From positions 1-64,000 of the forward strand of contig JACRBL010000013.1 of assembly GCA_016234485.1 (NCBI GenBank): a DNA stretch of 64,000 bases, in the 5' to 3' direction. Shown here piece after piece: positions 10,337 to 19,082 of the stretch. This DNA is from Chloroflexota bacterium (GTDB lineage Bacteria > Chloroflexota > Anaerolineae > Anaerolineales > Villigracilaceae). The notes below the pieces were generated by a model. That model saw only the letters and a program-made list of their open reading frames with translations, searched no databases and was not told where the DNA came from. How positions within the stretch are numbered: the stretch's first letter is position 1; each line of letters opens with the position of its first letter. The translations under genes and the position numbers were made by a program.

Positions 10337-11506
10337 ATGAAATCCAAGATCTCGATTTTGATTAGCCTCATGGTCATTTCGACCATGATCCTCTCCGCCT
10401 GCGGTGGCGGAGGCGGAGCCACGGAAAAGAAGGAAGTTACCTTCTGGCATGCCTACGGCACCGGTTCGGCGGAAGAAGTTGCGTTGGCCAAGGTTCTCGA
10501 AGCGGCCGCCACGGACCTGCCCCAGTATAAGATCAACGTGTTGCAGGTTCCGTTCAATGACATCTACAACAAGTATCGCACCGACGTCGCCGCTGGCGCT
10601 GGCCCGGATATGTTCATCGCCCCGAACGACTCCCTCGGCGACGATGCCCGCGCTGGATTGATTGCGGACATCACCGAAATTGCCAAGGGCAAACTCGGCG
10701 ATTACACCCCGCTCTCCGTCGAAGGCATGAGCGTGGAAGGCAAACTCTACGGTATTCCTGAGTCCCTCAAGGCCGTCGTCTTCTGGTACAACAAGGACAT
10801 GATCGCCACCCCGCCCGCCACCACTGATGAGCTCAAGGCTCTGATGGAAGGCGGCACGGAGATCTCCCTGTCCTACGGTTGCTACCACCACTTCGGCTTC
10901 TTCGGCGCTTTCGGCGGCCAGGTCTTTGATGACAGCTGGAAAGTCGTTGCCGACTCGAATTCCGGCGTTTCGGATGCCATGGCTTACTTGAACGATCTGT
11001 ATCAGATCTCCAAGGCCAATAGCTGGCCGAAGAACGACGGCGATGGTTTGGCTCCCTTCTCCGAAGGCAAAGCCGCTGCCATCACCAACGGCAACTGGGC
11101 CATGGGCGATTACAAGAAAGCCCTCGGCGACAAACTGGGCGTTGCCGCCCTGCCCGCCGGCCCCGGTGGACCCTCCACCCCCTTCCTCGGCGTGGACGGC
11201 TTCTACTTCAACCCGAACTCTGCTGACCTGAGCGCGGCCCTCGAAGTGGCCCTCTACCTGACCGGCAAATCTGCCCAGCAGATCATGATGGACGAGGCTG
11301 GTCACGTGCCCGCCAACACCAAAGTCACCGTGAGCGACCCGCTCATCAAGAGCCTGCTCGCGGCCTTCGAGACCGGTTACGTCCGCCCGCAGGTCCCGCA
11401 ATTGGGCCTGTACTGGTCGAACTTCTGCGGCACCGATGAGGTGTTCGAGAAGGGTACCGCCGCGGCTGACTGGGTCAAGACCGCCACCGAGAACGCCAAC
11501 AAGTAA
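10337..11506 (+). CDS. ABC transporter sugar-binding lipoprotein (MalE-like)
   Basis: A 389-residue extracellular solute-binding protein (SBP family 1). The signal peptide ends in the lipobox LSAC with lipidation at Cys22, followed by a glycine-rich spacer, so it is tethered outside the membrane. FWHAYGTGSAEE, VPFNDIYNKYRTDVAAGAGPDMFIAP and YGIPESLKAVVFWYNKDM are typical of maltodextrin-binding relatives. AAGGAG lies 7 bases before the ATG. It delivers sugar to the permeases encoded at 11737 and 12755. A terminator directly follows the gene, which would keep its expression above that of the permeases. Confidence 0.93.
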   Translation: MKSKISILISLMVISTMILSACGGGGGATEKKEVTFWHAYGTGSAEEVALAKVLEAAATDLPQYKINVLQVPFNDIYNKYRTDVAAGAGPDMFIAPNDSLGDDARAGLIADITEIAKGKLGDYTPLSVEGMSVEGKLYGIPESLKAVVFWYNKDMIATPPATTDELKALMEGGTEISLSYGCYHHFGFFGAFGGQVFDDSWKVVADSNSGVSDAMAYLNDLYQISKANSWPKNDGDGLAPFSEGKAAAITNGNWAMGDYKKALGDKLGVAALPAGPGGPSTPFLGVDGFYFNPNSADLSAALEVALYLTGKSAQQIMMDEAGHVPANTKVTVSDPLIKSLLAAFETGYVRPQVPQLGLYWSNFCGTDEVFEKGTAAADWVKTATENANK

Positions 11507-11523
11507 GACTGTTCGATTTTGAA

Positions 11524-11556
11524 GCGGGCAGGGTGAATGGCCCTGCCCGCTTTCTT
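11524..11556 (+). terminator. Intra-operon hairpin terminator after binding protein
   Basis: Arms GCGGGCAGGG (11524-11533) and CCCTGCCCGC (11541-11550) pair perfectly around a 7-base loop, followed by TTTCTT. Placed between binding protein and permease genes, it should cut transcription partly, a common way to make excess binding protein. Confidence 0.8.
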
Positions 11557-11596
11557 GTTATACAAAAATCCTGGCTCATCCATAGAAAGTGTGGTT

Positions 11597-11688
11597 GTTG
11601 TTGCGAGGGCGGTGAACTTCCGCCCAACCCTGGCGGCCGCCCGCCAGGGCAAGTGTCGTCGGGAAGATCACCCTCCTCGCAGAGACAA
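11597..11688. repeat. Divergent copy of the 90-bp inverted repeat family (copy 1)
   Basis: Ends TTGCGAGGGCGG and GTCGGGAAGATCACCCTCCTCGC match the outer arms of the elements at 21795, 24726 and 57980, with the short arm left and the long arm right. The usual core around GAAGCAATC is replaced by a GC palindrome built on CCCTGGCGG and CCGCCAGGG. It lies just upstream of the permease gene. Confidence 0.6.
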
Positions 11689-11736
11689 GCGTCACTCTTT
11701 TTAAACATGAGCCAAAATCCTTGTGAAGGAGACTTT

Positions 11737-12753
11737 ATGGAGACCAGTAAAAAAAGCGCCAGTTTGCACAAGGCAAACCTTAAGCGCGCGGCGCTCCCCT
11801 ACTACTACCTGCTCCCCGCATTTATCCTTATGGGAGTCATCACGTTCTACCCGTTGATCTACCAGGTGATCATCTCCTTCACCGACTTCCAAACCAAGGA
11901 CCTGCTCAAGCAATTATCCTCGCCTGAGTTGAAATACGTCGGCATACAAAACTATGTCGAGATTGTCATGGGGGGATTGCCCGTTCAAAACTTTGAATTT
12001 TTCCGCATCCTCACCTACAACCTGTGGTGGGCGGTCACCAACGTGATGGTGCATGTGCCTGCGGGTATTTTGATCGCGGTGTTGCTCAATACCCAGGGCT
12101 TGTGGATGAAGCGCCTCTACCGCGCCATCTACATTCTGCCCATCGTCATCCCGCCCATCGTGGTCGCCACCGTCTGGCAAAACATCTTCGATGAGCAGTA
12201 TGGCGCGATGAACCAACTTCTCAGCGTTATTGCGGGCTGGTTCGGCTCGGCAGATCCCGTCCACATCCGCTGGTTGAATGAGTACACGCCTCCCATTCCG
12301 TGGTTGTTGCCAAACGGCCCGCTTACGCTCGCCTATTACGCCATGATGATCGCCAACTTCTGGCTGGGCTGGCCGTTTATGACCATGGTCGCCACGGGCG
12401 CGCTCCAGAGCATCCCCAAGGACTTGTACGAGGCCGCGTCCATTGACGGCGCTTCGGGTTCACAACAATTCTGGAATGTGACCGTCCCGCTCATCCGCCC
12501 GGCCATGATCCCGGCGGCGGTGTATGGTTTCACCCTATCCTTCAATCTGTTCAACTTCGTTTATTTTATGTCGAGAGGAGGTCCCGCGCGTTCGACGGAA
12601 ATCCTGGTCACTTTTGCCTACGATCTCGTGCGTAACCTCCGATTGTTTGGCGTGGCCGCGGCCTTCTCGGTCATCATCTTCTTCGTCGCGCTGATCATCT
12701 TCCTGATCACGAACCGCATCACACACGCGACCGAATCGTACTCGGAGGCATGA
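11737..12753 (+). CDS. ABC sugar permease, MalF type
   Basis: A 338-residue integral membrane permease. The open frame reaches back to 11533, but that part translates the terminator and a repeat; the ATG at 11737 has GAAGGAG 5 bases upstream. Six membrane segments can be read, with the ATPase-contact EAA motif EAASIDGASGSQQFWNVTVPLI in the second half. Its partner is the MalG-type gene one base after its stop codon. Together with the binding protein and the ATPase at 9149 it should form a CUT1 oligosaccharide importer. Confidence 0.93.
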   Translation: METSKKSASLHKANLKRAALPYYYLLPAFILMGVITFYPLIYQVIISFTDFQTKDLLKQLSSPELKYVGIQNYVEIVMGGLPVQNFEFFRILTYNLWWAVTNVMVHVPAGILIAVLLNTQGLWMKRLYRAIYILPIVIPPIVVATVWQNIFDEQYGAMNQLLSVIAGWFGSADPVHIRWLNEYTPPIPWLLPNGPLTLAYYAMMIANFWLGWPFMTMVATGALQSIPKDLYEAASIDGASGSQQFWNVTVPLIRPAMIPAAVYGFTLSFNLFNFVYFMSRGGPARSTEILVTFAYDLVRNLRLFGVAAAFSVIIFFVALIIFLITNRITHATESYSEA

Positions 12754-12754
12754 C

Positions 12755-13759
12755 ATGACCACCAATACCAAAAGTAAAAACCCCATCGTCCGCCTCCTGA
12801 CCATGAACACCTCTGGCGAGGTGGGCGGACGCGACCTGCCGCTCTGGAAACAGATCCTTCTACAATTACTGACTCTCTTCATTGCGGCCGAGGTGATGTT
12901 TCCGCTGATGTACGTGATCACCCTGTCGTTCAGTTCCAAAACCACGCGGCCATCCTCGCTGGAGATCTTCCCGAAAGAGCTTTCGTTTGTGGCCTACCAA
13001 CAGGTTTTGGATCGCCCCACCGCCAACCCTGTCACCTTCCTCGAATTGTTGCAAAATAGTTTTACGCTCTCCATCGGCGTGGGATTGATCTCCCTGCTCG
13101 TGGCGGTTACCGCGGCCTATGCCTTCTCGCGCTTCAAATTCAAGATGCGCCAGGTGTTGATGATTTTGGTCTTCGTTCCGCTTCTCATGCCGGCCATCGG
13201 TCTCGCCACGCCGCTCTACCTGCTGTTGAACAGTTTCCGCGTTGCAGATTGCGGTAACGGAGTCATTGCCCTATCGCCGTTCATGGCTTGCGATGTAGGC
13301 CTGGGAAAAGTACTTTTCAATCTACGCGACTCGCTTTGGGGCGTGGGCGTCGCCATGATCGCGGGCGCGCTGCCCTTCGCGGTCTGGAATCTTAAGGGCT
13401 ATCTCGACACCATTCCGAAAGAACTTGAAGAAGCGGCCATGATAGACGGAGCCGACGCGAACCAGATTTTCTGGCAGATCGTCATCCCGCTCGCCATCCC
13501 GCAACTGGCCGTCACCTTCTTCCTCGGCTTCATCGGTCACTGGCAGGAATTCGCCATGCCCTGGCTCTTCTTGAGTCAACCTGGCGATTACACCCTTGCC
13601 ATGACTCTCTACAACATGACAGGCCAATACGCCGGCTCCATCCCGTGGAATCGTTTCGCGGCCATGGCCATCATCGTGGCGGCGCCCGTGGCGGTCATCT
13701 ACATCGCCCTGCAAAAGCAGATCGTCGGCGGGCTGACAGCGGGCGGCGTCAAAGGCTAG
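12755..13759 (+). CDS. ABC sugar permease, MalG type
   Basis: A 334-residue permease, the second half of the channel. The ATG lies one base past the stop of the upstream permease, with GGAGG 6 bases before it, so translation is probably coupled. It has six membrane segments, the EAA motif EEAAMIDGADANQIFWQIVIPL and a C-terminus ending GGLTAGGVKG, as usual for MalG relatives. There is a small extra segment around the DCGNGVIALSPFMACD stretch, between membrane helices 3 and 4, which is longer than in many homologues. Confidence 0.93.
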   Translation: MTTNTKSKNPIVRLLTMNTSGEVGGRDLPLWKQILLQLLTLFIAAEVMFPLMYVITLSFSSKTTRPSSLEIFPKELSFVAYQQVLDRPTANPVTFLELLQNSFTLSIGVGLISLLVAVTAAYAFSRFKFKMRQVLMILVFVPLLMPAIGLATPLYLLLNSFRVADCGNGVIALSPFMACDVGLGKVLFNLRDSLWGVGVAMIAGALPFAVWNLKGYLDTIPKELEEAAMIDGADANQIFWQIVIPLAIPQLAVTFFLGFIGHWQEFAMPWLFLSQPGDYTLAMTLYNMTGQYAGSIPWNRFAAMAIIVAAPVAVIYIALQKQIVGGLTAGGVKG

Positions 13760-13774
13760 AACACATTCGACTCA

Positions 13775-13811
13775 CACAACGCGGGACGCTTCCACGCCTC
13801 CCGCGTTTTTC
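13775..13811 (+). terminator. Hairpin terminator after permease pair
   Basis: An AACGCGGG arm and a CCCGCGTT arm flank a loop of about a dozen bases and are followed by TTTTC. It ends the transport operon just before the amylase gene, whose ATG lies about 15 bases later. Exact edges are approximate. Confidence 0.7.
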
Positions 13812-13822
13812 TTCTCTCAAAC

Positions 13823-15406
13823 ATGCGCACCTCTTTCCTGACCCGAATCCTGCTCCTGACCCTCGTGCTTTCCCTGTCCGCGTGCGGAATTGCCCGCGAC
13901 GGCGCGCCCCGCCCAAACGTCGGGAAAGAGGCGTGGTGGCGCGAGGCTGTCTTCTATGAGATCTTCGTCCGCAGTTTCCGCGACACGAACGCGGATGGCG
14001 TCGGCGATTTCAATGGCATCACGCAAAATCTGGATTACATCCAGGCGTTGGGAGCGAACGCGCTCTGGCTCATGCCGATCCATCCGTCCCCCTCTTATCA
14101 CGGATATGACGTGGTGAATTATTACGCCGTGAATCACGAGTATGGGACGATGGAGGATTTCAAGCGCTTGCTCGAAGAAGCGCACAAGCGCGACATCCGC
14201 ATCGTGATTGACCTGGTCATTAATCACACGTCGAGTCAGCATCCATTTTTCAGGGACGCGCGCACCGACCCGATGTCGAAGTATCGCGACTGGTATGTTT
14301 GGTCGGAGACGAGCGGAGGCAATGGCTGGCATGCGGGCGAGAGCGGATTTTATTTCGGCTTCTTCTGCGATTGCATGCCCGACCTTAATTATAGAAACCC
14401 ACAAGTCACCGAGCAAATTTTAAACGTGACCGATTACTGGCTGAACGAAATCGGCGTGGACGGTTTTCGCGTGGACGCCGCCAAGCACCTAATTGAAGAG
14501 GGCGACGTGCGCGAAAATACGCCAGCCACGCACGAATGGTACAAGGGGTTTTACACGGTCTACAAAAAACAGAGGCGCGACGCGTACACGGTGGGCGAAG
14601 TGTTCGGCGCGGGTTCGTCGGTGGTGAAATCGTACACGGGCGATCAACTCGACCAGATTTTCAACTTTGAAATGTCGAGCGGATTTGTGAACAGCCCCAA
14701 CGGCGGCGCGAATTCGGGCATTGTCAGCGCGATCAAGTTTGCCTTGCAGGATACGCCTGATTTCAATTTCGCCACGTTTTTGACCAACCACGATCAGAAT
14801 CGAAGCATGTCGGTTTTCAACGGCAAGGTGGGAAAGGCTAAGGCCGCGGCCACTTTGCTACTCACCTCGCCAGGGACGCCGTTCATCTATTACGGCGAAG
14901 AGATTGGGATGCAGGGACGCAAACCCGACGAAGATATCCGCCTGCCGATGCAATGGAGCGCGGACGCCAACGCGGGCTTCTCGACAGTCACTCCGTGGCG
15001 CGCGCCTGCGCTTGACTATCCGCAAGTGAATGTGGCCGCGCAAGAGGCCGATCCCGACTCGTTGCTCAATCATTACCGCGCGCTGACCAAACTCCGCGCC
15101 GAGCAGGAAGCGCTCCGAAACGGCGGGATCGTTTTGCTCGATACGGGCAACACGGGCGTGTATGGCGCGATCCGCAAGTCGGGCAAAAACATTATTCTGG
15201 TACTCGTCAATCTTACCGACGCGCCCATTTCAAATTACAAGTTAACACTGAACGAAAAACTTCTCCCCAACCGATCTTTCACCCCAGCCTTGTTATTGGG
15301 AGCGGGAAATGTCAACGCCCTGTCCGTCGTAAAAGGAGGCTTTGTCGGCTACCAGCCGCTCGATGAATTGGCTCCTTATGGTTCTTATATTTTTCTGGTC
15401 AAGTAA
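13823..15406 (+). CDS. GH13 alpha-amylase-family glycosidase, lipoprotein
   Basis: A 527-residue alpha-amylase-superfamily enzyme exported as a lipoprotein: the signal peptide ends LSAC with lipidation at Cys21. The TIM barrel carries region I DLVINHTS, region II GFRVDAAKH with nucleophile Asp218, region III YTVGEVFG with acid/base Glu259 and region IV FLTNHDQNR with Asp324. A beta-sandwich domain closes the protein. It most resembles oligo-1,6-glucosidase/alpha-amylase types; exact linkage specificity cannot be told. Anchored outside the cell beside a sugar importer, it likely trims glucans for uptake. No good ribosome binding site precedes the ATG. Confidence 0.92.
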   Translation: MRTSFLTRILLLTLVLSLSACGIARDGAPRPNVGKEAWWREAVFYEIFVRSFRDTNADGVGDFNGITQNLDYIQALGANALWLMPIHPSPSYHGYDVVNYYAVNHEYGTMEDFKRLLEEAHKRDIRIVIDLVINHTSSQHPFFRDARTDPMSKYRDWYVWSETSGGNGWHAGESGFYFGFFCDCMPDLNYRNPQVTEQILNVTDYWLNEIGVDGFRVDAAKHLIEEGDVRENTPATHEWYKGFYTVYKKQRRDAYTVGEVFGAGSSVVKSYTGDQLDQIFNFEMSSGFVNSPNGGANSGIVSAIKFALQDTPDFNFATFLTNHDQNRSMSVFNGKVGKAKAAATLLLTSPGTPFIYYGEEIGMQGRKPDEDIRLPMQWSADANAGFSTVTPWRAPALDYPQVNVAAQEADPDSLLNHYRALTKLRAEQEALRNGGIVLLDTGNTGVYGAIRKSGKNIILVLVNLTDAPISNYKLTLNEKLLPNRSFTPALLLGAGNVNALSVVKGGFVGYQPLDELAPYGSYIFLVK

Positions 15407-15415
15407 AAGAATTTA

Positions 15416-15537
15416 TTTACCGCGAAGCACGCGAAGGTCGCTACACTGCCCTGGCGGGCTGTGCCAGGGAGAAAAAACCGTTGAAAACTTTGCACTCTTG
15501 GCGGTCTTCGCGGTAAATCTTTTTCGGCTTGTCCGAG
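15416..15537. repeat. Inverted repeat followed by TTCGGCTTGTCCGAG
   Basis: Arms TTTACCGCGAAG (15416-15427) and CTTCGCGGTAAA (15507-15518) enclose about 80 bases with an inner CCCTGGC/GCCAGGG hairpin. TTCGGCTTGTCCGAG follows at 15523-15537. The same 15 bases follow a similar inverted repeat at 63977-63991. The element sits between two convergent genes and covers the end of the small membrane protein. Confidence 0.6.
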
Positions 15538-15807
15538 TTAGGGTCTATTGCCGAAAGTCAGAATCACCATATAGACGACCGAGATCAACATCCCCAACAC
15601 CGAAATGCCGATGCCCGCGATGGCGGTATTACTCCGCTCGATTCTTAAACTCAAAAAGCCGAGTACCATCCCCAGCAGGCTGATCGCGCCGCCACACCAG
15701 GGAATCAACGCGCCGCACAAACTGATCAATCCAAGCGCGGCAGATGCGATGGCATACCACTTTGCCATCCGAAGTTCAGGGTCAAGACTATCAGGATCAA
15801 CATCCAT
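15538..15807 (-). CDS. Small two-helix membrane protein (DUF4190-like)
   Basis: An 89-residue protein with an acidic soluble start (MDVDPDSLDPELRMAKW) and two long hydrophobic segments separated by a short CGGAIS turn, a layout like DUF4190 proteins. The frame extends to 15930, but the ATG at 15807 has GGAGG 7 bases upstream and a TATAAT -10 (minus strand, 15837-15832) before it. Function unknown. It is divergent from the glycosyltransferase-permease fusion gene. Confidence 0.7.
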   Translation of the reverse strand: MDVDPDSLDPELRMAKWYAIASAALGLISLCGALIPWCGGAISLLGMVLGFLSLRIERSNTAIAGIGISVLGMLISVVYMVILTFGNRP

Positions 15808-15849
15808 GAAACGGCCTCCAGTTATCGCTGAATTATACACTTCCCTCCC

Positions 15850-18033
15850 ATGAACAAAACCATTCGAGCCCTCTTTCACATTCTCCCAATTGCGTTGGTC
15901 TTCGCTATCGCGTTTGGACTGCGAACCCACGCCGCCGACAAACTATCCATAGACTATGACGAGGATGACTACCTGCGCGCCGCCCAGGAATTTGCGCATC
16001 TCATTCGGACCTCGGATGGGCGCGGCTTTCTGGACGCGAACTACCGCCCCGAGCATCCCCAACTTGCGAAGATCATGTTCGGGTTGAGCATCGTGAATGT
16101 GCCAGAACAGCCACTGATCGAGGATGTACCCATCACAGCGGACCCCGCCAAATACCTTCCGCGGGAATTGCTCAAACCCGCGCGGACGATGTCCGCGTGG
16201 TGGGGCGCGTTGACAGCTGCCCTGCTGGCGCTGATCAACCCTCTCGGCGGATTGGTTCTCGCTGTTCACAGCTTCACCATCAAATACACGTCGCAGGTGA
16301 TGCTCGACGGATTCGCCGCGCTGATGAGCACGTCAACGGCGCTGGCGTATTACTTCTCCAAAAGGAAACAGGGCAAGGCAAAGAATGCCCTCCTGATTCT
16401 TTCGGCTATTTTTCTGGGTCTCAGCGCTTCATCGAAGTATCTGCATTCGGCGGTTGGGATTGCAATTCTGATTGACTGGTTTCTCGTTGCGCGAGAAGCA
16501 GGCGAAACAAAGAAATATCTGCGGAATGCATTTTTATGGGGGCTTCTTTCCATCCTAACTTTCTTTGTCTTCAATCCATTCTATTGGCCTGACCCGCTGG
16601 GACGCATCCAGGCCACCCTTGAGGCGGTCTCTGCGACGACCACCAATCCCAATGTGGTGAACTCGGCATATCCGGTCTGGCAACAATTGATTCACCTGTC
16701 CACCTCTGTGCCAGTCCGATGGAGCTCGCAGGGGTTTCTAGTTCGACTGGATGGATTAATTTTTCTTTTCGCGATCTTCGGTCTTGCCAACACGTGGAAA
16801 AAGAATCGCTTCATTACCATCTGGCTTTTCGTGGACGTGTTTCTCCTGCTGGTCTGGCAGACGCGCTGGGCGCAATACATCCTCGTGGCGACCGCGCCTC
16901 TCTCCCTCGCCGCGGCGGAGGGGATCAAGGTCGCGTGGGCGAATCTGGCCGAGTGGTGGCGCGCCCGCCCGGAGCGTCGGAAGGAGGCGGGGAAACTGTC
17001 CACGCGGGAAATGAAGCGCGCGCTCCCGTGGTTAATCCCCGGGCTGGTGGCGTTCGCATTGTTGACGATCATTCCCCTCGTCTTAGAATTTGCCATCTCA
17101 ATGACCGACTTCAGCTCGATATCCATTCGGGATGGATTCAACGGCGGTATCTGGCGCGCAATTTCACAGGGACTGACAGGTCAGGTGCCTGCCCAGGAAA
17201 TCGATATCGGGACACGCTCCACTCAGGTCAACTTCACCGGGCTGAATATCTATCCGCCCGTCTTCAGCTACGTTAGCCAGAGTCCACCGAACCTTTTATT
17301 TGGTACTGGGCCACAAAGTATCTTGTTCTTTAATGCCATGTGGACAGTACTCTCAGTAGTTCTCCAATTCGGGATTGGGCTGGCGATGGCGCTCTTACTC
17401 TGGCAGAAGGGGGTGAGGCTTGGCAAATTCTGGCAAGCGCTCTTCATTCTTCCATGGGCCATCCCCGAATTGATCGGCGCGCAGATGTGGTTCAATATTT
17501 TTAGGTTTGAATCTGGCTGGCTCTACCTGGCTGCCGAGAAATTCGGATCTGCCTCCTTCTTTGGAACCATTGTACATAGTCTACATACCAGTTCCAGTAT
17601 AAGACTAATTCCTCTCCTCCTCGCTGCCGCCTGGTACGGTTTCCCATTTATGATGCTGGCCGTTAGTGCGGGTTTAAAAATGGTTCCGCAGGATGTCCTT
17701 GATGCCGCGGCCATCGACGGGGCAAATCGCTGGCAGGCCTTCCGCACAGTAATCTGGCCGCTGATACTGCCTCTCATTGTCCCCGCCTTGATTGTGCGCG
17801 GGATATTCTCTTTCAATCAGTTCTATCTGTTCCAAACCTTTAGTCTTCAAACGGCCACATTGGCTACATTGTCATATAACCTCTTCAATCCTACTCCCGA
17901 GTACGGCGGTTTGCCAGGCGGTCAGTTCGCCATCTCGGCGGTGATCAATATTATCGCGGTGATCATCTTGATGGTATTCGTGATTCTCTTCAATCGCTGG
18001 AGCAAGGCAGGCGAAGGAGTGAGCTATGCGTAA
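15850..18033 (+). CDS. Fusion of GT-C (PMT-like) glycosyltransferase and MalF-type ABC permease
   Basis: A 727-residue protein in a single uninterrupted frame. Residues 1 to about 360 look like a GT-C glycosyltransferase of the PMT/ArnT kind: a signal-anchor helix, then an acidic loop IDYDEDDYLRAA (residues 34-45) at the usual place of the catalytic DE motif, a YRPEHPQLAK motif (66-74) and about eight further membrane segments. After a basic cytoplasmic linker (about 361-392, RARPERRKEAGKLSTREMKR) a complete MalF-type permease follows (about 393-727), with the EAA motif DAAAIDGANRWQAFRTVIWPL (618 on). The next gene, a MalG-type partner, overlaps by 8 bases. Known GT-C enzymes use polyprenyl-phosphate sugars outside the membrane; any link with transport is inference. 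No binding protein or ATPase of its own lies nearby. Confidence 0.85.
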   Translation: MNKTIRALFHILPIALVFAIAFGLRTHAADKLSIDYDEDDYLRAAQEFAHLIRTSDGRGFLDANYRPEHPQLAKIMFGLSIVNVPEQPLIEDVPITADPAKYLPRELLKPARTMSAWWGALTAALLALINPLGGLVLAVHSFTIKYTSQVMLDGFAALMSTSTALAYYFSKRKQGKAKNALLILSAIFLGLSASSKYLHSAVGIAILIDWFLVAREAGETKKYLRNAFLWGLLSILTFFVFNPFYWPDPLGRIQATLEAVSATTTNPNVVNSAYPVWQQLIHLSTSVPVRWSSQGFLVRLDGLIFLFAIFGLANTWKKNRFITIWLFVDVFLLLVWQTRWAQYILVATAPLSLAAAEGIKVAWANLAEWWRARPERRKEAGKLSTREMKRALPWLIPGLVAFALLTIIPLVLEFAISMTDFSSISIRDGFNGGIWRAISQGLTGQVPAQEIDIGTRSTQVNFTGLNIYPPVFSYVSQSPPNLLFGTGPQSILFFNAMWTVLSVVLQFGIGLAMALLLWQKGVRLGKFWQALFILPWAIPELIGAQMWFNIFRFESGWLYLAAEKFGSASFFGTIVHSLHTSSSIRLIPLLLAAAWYGFPFMMLAVSAGLKMVPQDVLDAAAIDGANRWQAFRTVIWPLILPLIVPALIVRGIFSFNQFYLFQTFSLQTATLATLSYNLFNPTPEYGGLPGGQFAISAVINIIAVIILMVFVILFNRWSKAGEGVSYA

Positions 18034-18880
18034 GATTTCCATCCCGCGTCAGATTGTCACGCAACTCGCGTTGGTCGCTATTGGCTTCTTCGTCATCCTC
18101 CCCATCTGGGGCATGGTACGCCTGGCCTTCGATGGTTCGCTGATGGGACGTCCCACCGAGTTTCGCCTGCTACCAAAAGTTTGGGCGTTCGAGCCTTTCC
18201 TGCGCGTGTTGGATCGTCCCTACCAAAGCGTGGACTTCTTGACCTTGCTGAGGAACAGCCTGGTGGTTTCCTTCGGCGCGGGTCTCATCGCCATCGCGCT
18301 CGGATTTGCGCTGGCCTACGCCTTTGCCCGCTTCCGCTTCCCCGCGCGCCAAACGGGATTGTTCGCCATCCTGCTTACCGCCGTTCTGCCTCCCGTCGCG
18401 TTTATGACGCCGCTCTATATCCTATTCAGCATTTTGCAGATTCGCACGTCGCTCCTGGCGCTGATCCTCGTCTACGCCGCGTTTGCCATGCCCTTCTGCA
18501 TCTGGAACATGCGCGCCGCGTTTCAGGCTGTGCCAAAAGAATTGGAAGAAGCCGCCTTCCTCGACGGCGCGAGCGATTTCAAAACCTTCCTCTACATTAC
18601 CCTGCCTCTGGCGCTTCCCTCCATCGCGGTGGCGGGACTCATCGCCTTCCTCATGGCCTACTCGGAATTTGCCATGGGATGGTTCTTCGTGGACAAGGCC
18701 GACAACGTCACGCTCGCCATGTCCATTTACGCCATGACGCAAAGCTGGGGCGGCGCGCAACCCTGGAGTTACCTCGGCTCACTCGCCATCATCATGTCCA
18801 TTCCCGTTGTGGTGATCTTCCTCATCTTCCAGCGCGCCCTGCTCGAACGGATGATGTTTGGCGCGGCGAGCGATTCTTGA
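18026..18880 (+). CDS. ABC sugar permease, MalG type (partner of fused permease)
   Basis: A 284-residue permease with six membrane segments and the EAA motif EEAAFLDGASDFKTFLYITLPLA. Its ATG lies inside the end of the fusion gene (ATGCGTAA), so translation is coupled. It is closest in design to the MalG-type protein at 12755 (shared WGMVRLAFDGS-like start and the EFAMxWxFxxxxDNxTLAM stretch), which suggests the two permease pairs are duplicates that may use the same binding protein and ATPase. It lacks the extra loop seen in that relative. Confidence 0.92.
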   Translation: MRKISIPRQIVTQLALVAIGFFVILPIWGMVRLAFDGSLMGRPTEFRLLPKVWAFEPFLRVLDRPYQSVDFLTLLRNSLVVSFGAGLIAIALGFALAYAFARFRFPARQTGLFAILLTAVLPPVAFMTPLYILFSILQIRTSLLALILVYAAFAMPFCIWNMRAAFQAVPKELEEAAFLDGASDFKTFLYITLPLALPSIAVAGLIAFLMAYSEFAMGWFFVDKADNVTLAMSIYAMTQSWGGAQPWSYLGSLAIIMSIPVVVIFLIFQRALLERMMFGAASDS

Positions 18881-18912
18881 TATTGGCTAATTGGGAATCA
18901 CCGCGATTAAAA

Positions 18913-19030
18913 TCTTTTGTACACGGATTTCACGGATTACGCGGATGGACACGGATTTTTCTTTAAAAAATCCGTGCAACTCCGTGAAATCCGCGTAACA
19001 CCTGCACTGCACCGAACGCAGCGCGGTGCA
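18913..19030. repeat. Inverted repeat of CACGGATTTCACGGATTACGCGG type
   Basis: A left arm made of stuttering words (ACACGGATTTCACGGAT, TACGCGG, ACACGGATTTTT; about 18920-18964) pairs with a right arm AAAAAATCCGTG, CTCCGTGAAATCCGCGTAACAC (about 18964-19002) and a distant GTGTCCGTGT (19029-19040 region). An inner palindrome based on TGCACTGCACCG/CGGTGCA also occurs. It fills the gap between a permease and the second ROK gene. No coding potential is seen. Confidence 0.55.
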
Positions 19031-19082
19031 AGTGTCCGTGTACCGAATCACGACAACTCCAAAGAGCCTATAAATTTCTGAG

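Noticed and set aside
10157-11401. 414-codon open frame on the minus strand over the binding protein
   Set aside because: Antisense to a clear lipoprotein gene; composition typical of a shadow frame.
11533-11736. Upstream extension of the MalF-type permease
   Set aside because: This part translates a terminator hairpin and a repeat element; a strong ribosome binding site precedes the ATG at 11737.
15850-18033. Frameshift or assembly error as the explanation of the glycosyltransferase-permease fusion
   Set aside because: The frame is open without stops, codon use is alike on both sides of 17026, and the linker is a plausible basic cytoplasmic segment. It cannot be excluded without reads, so it is only set aside.
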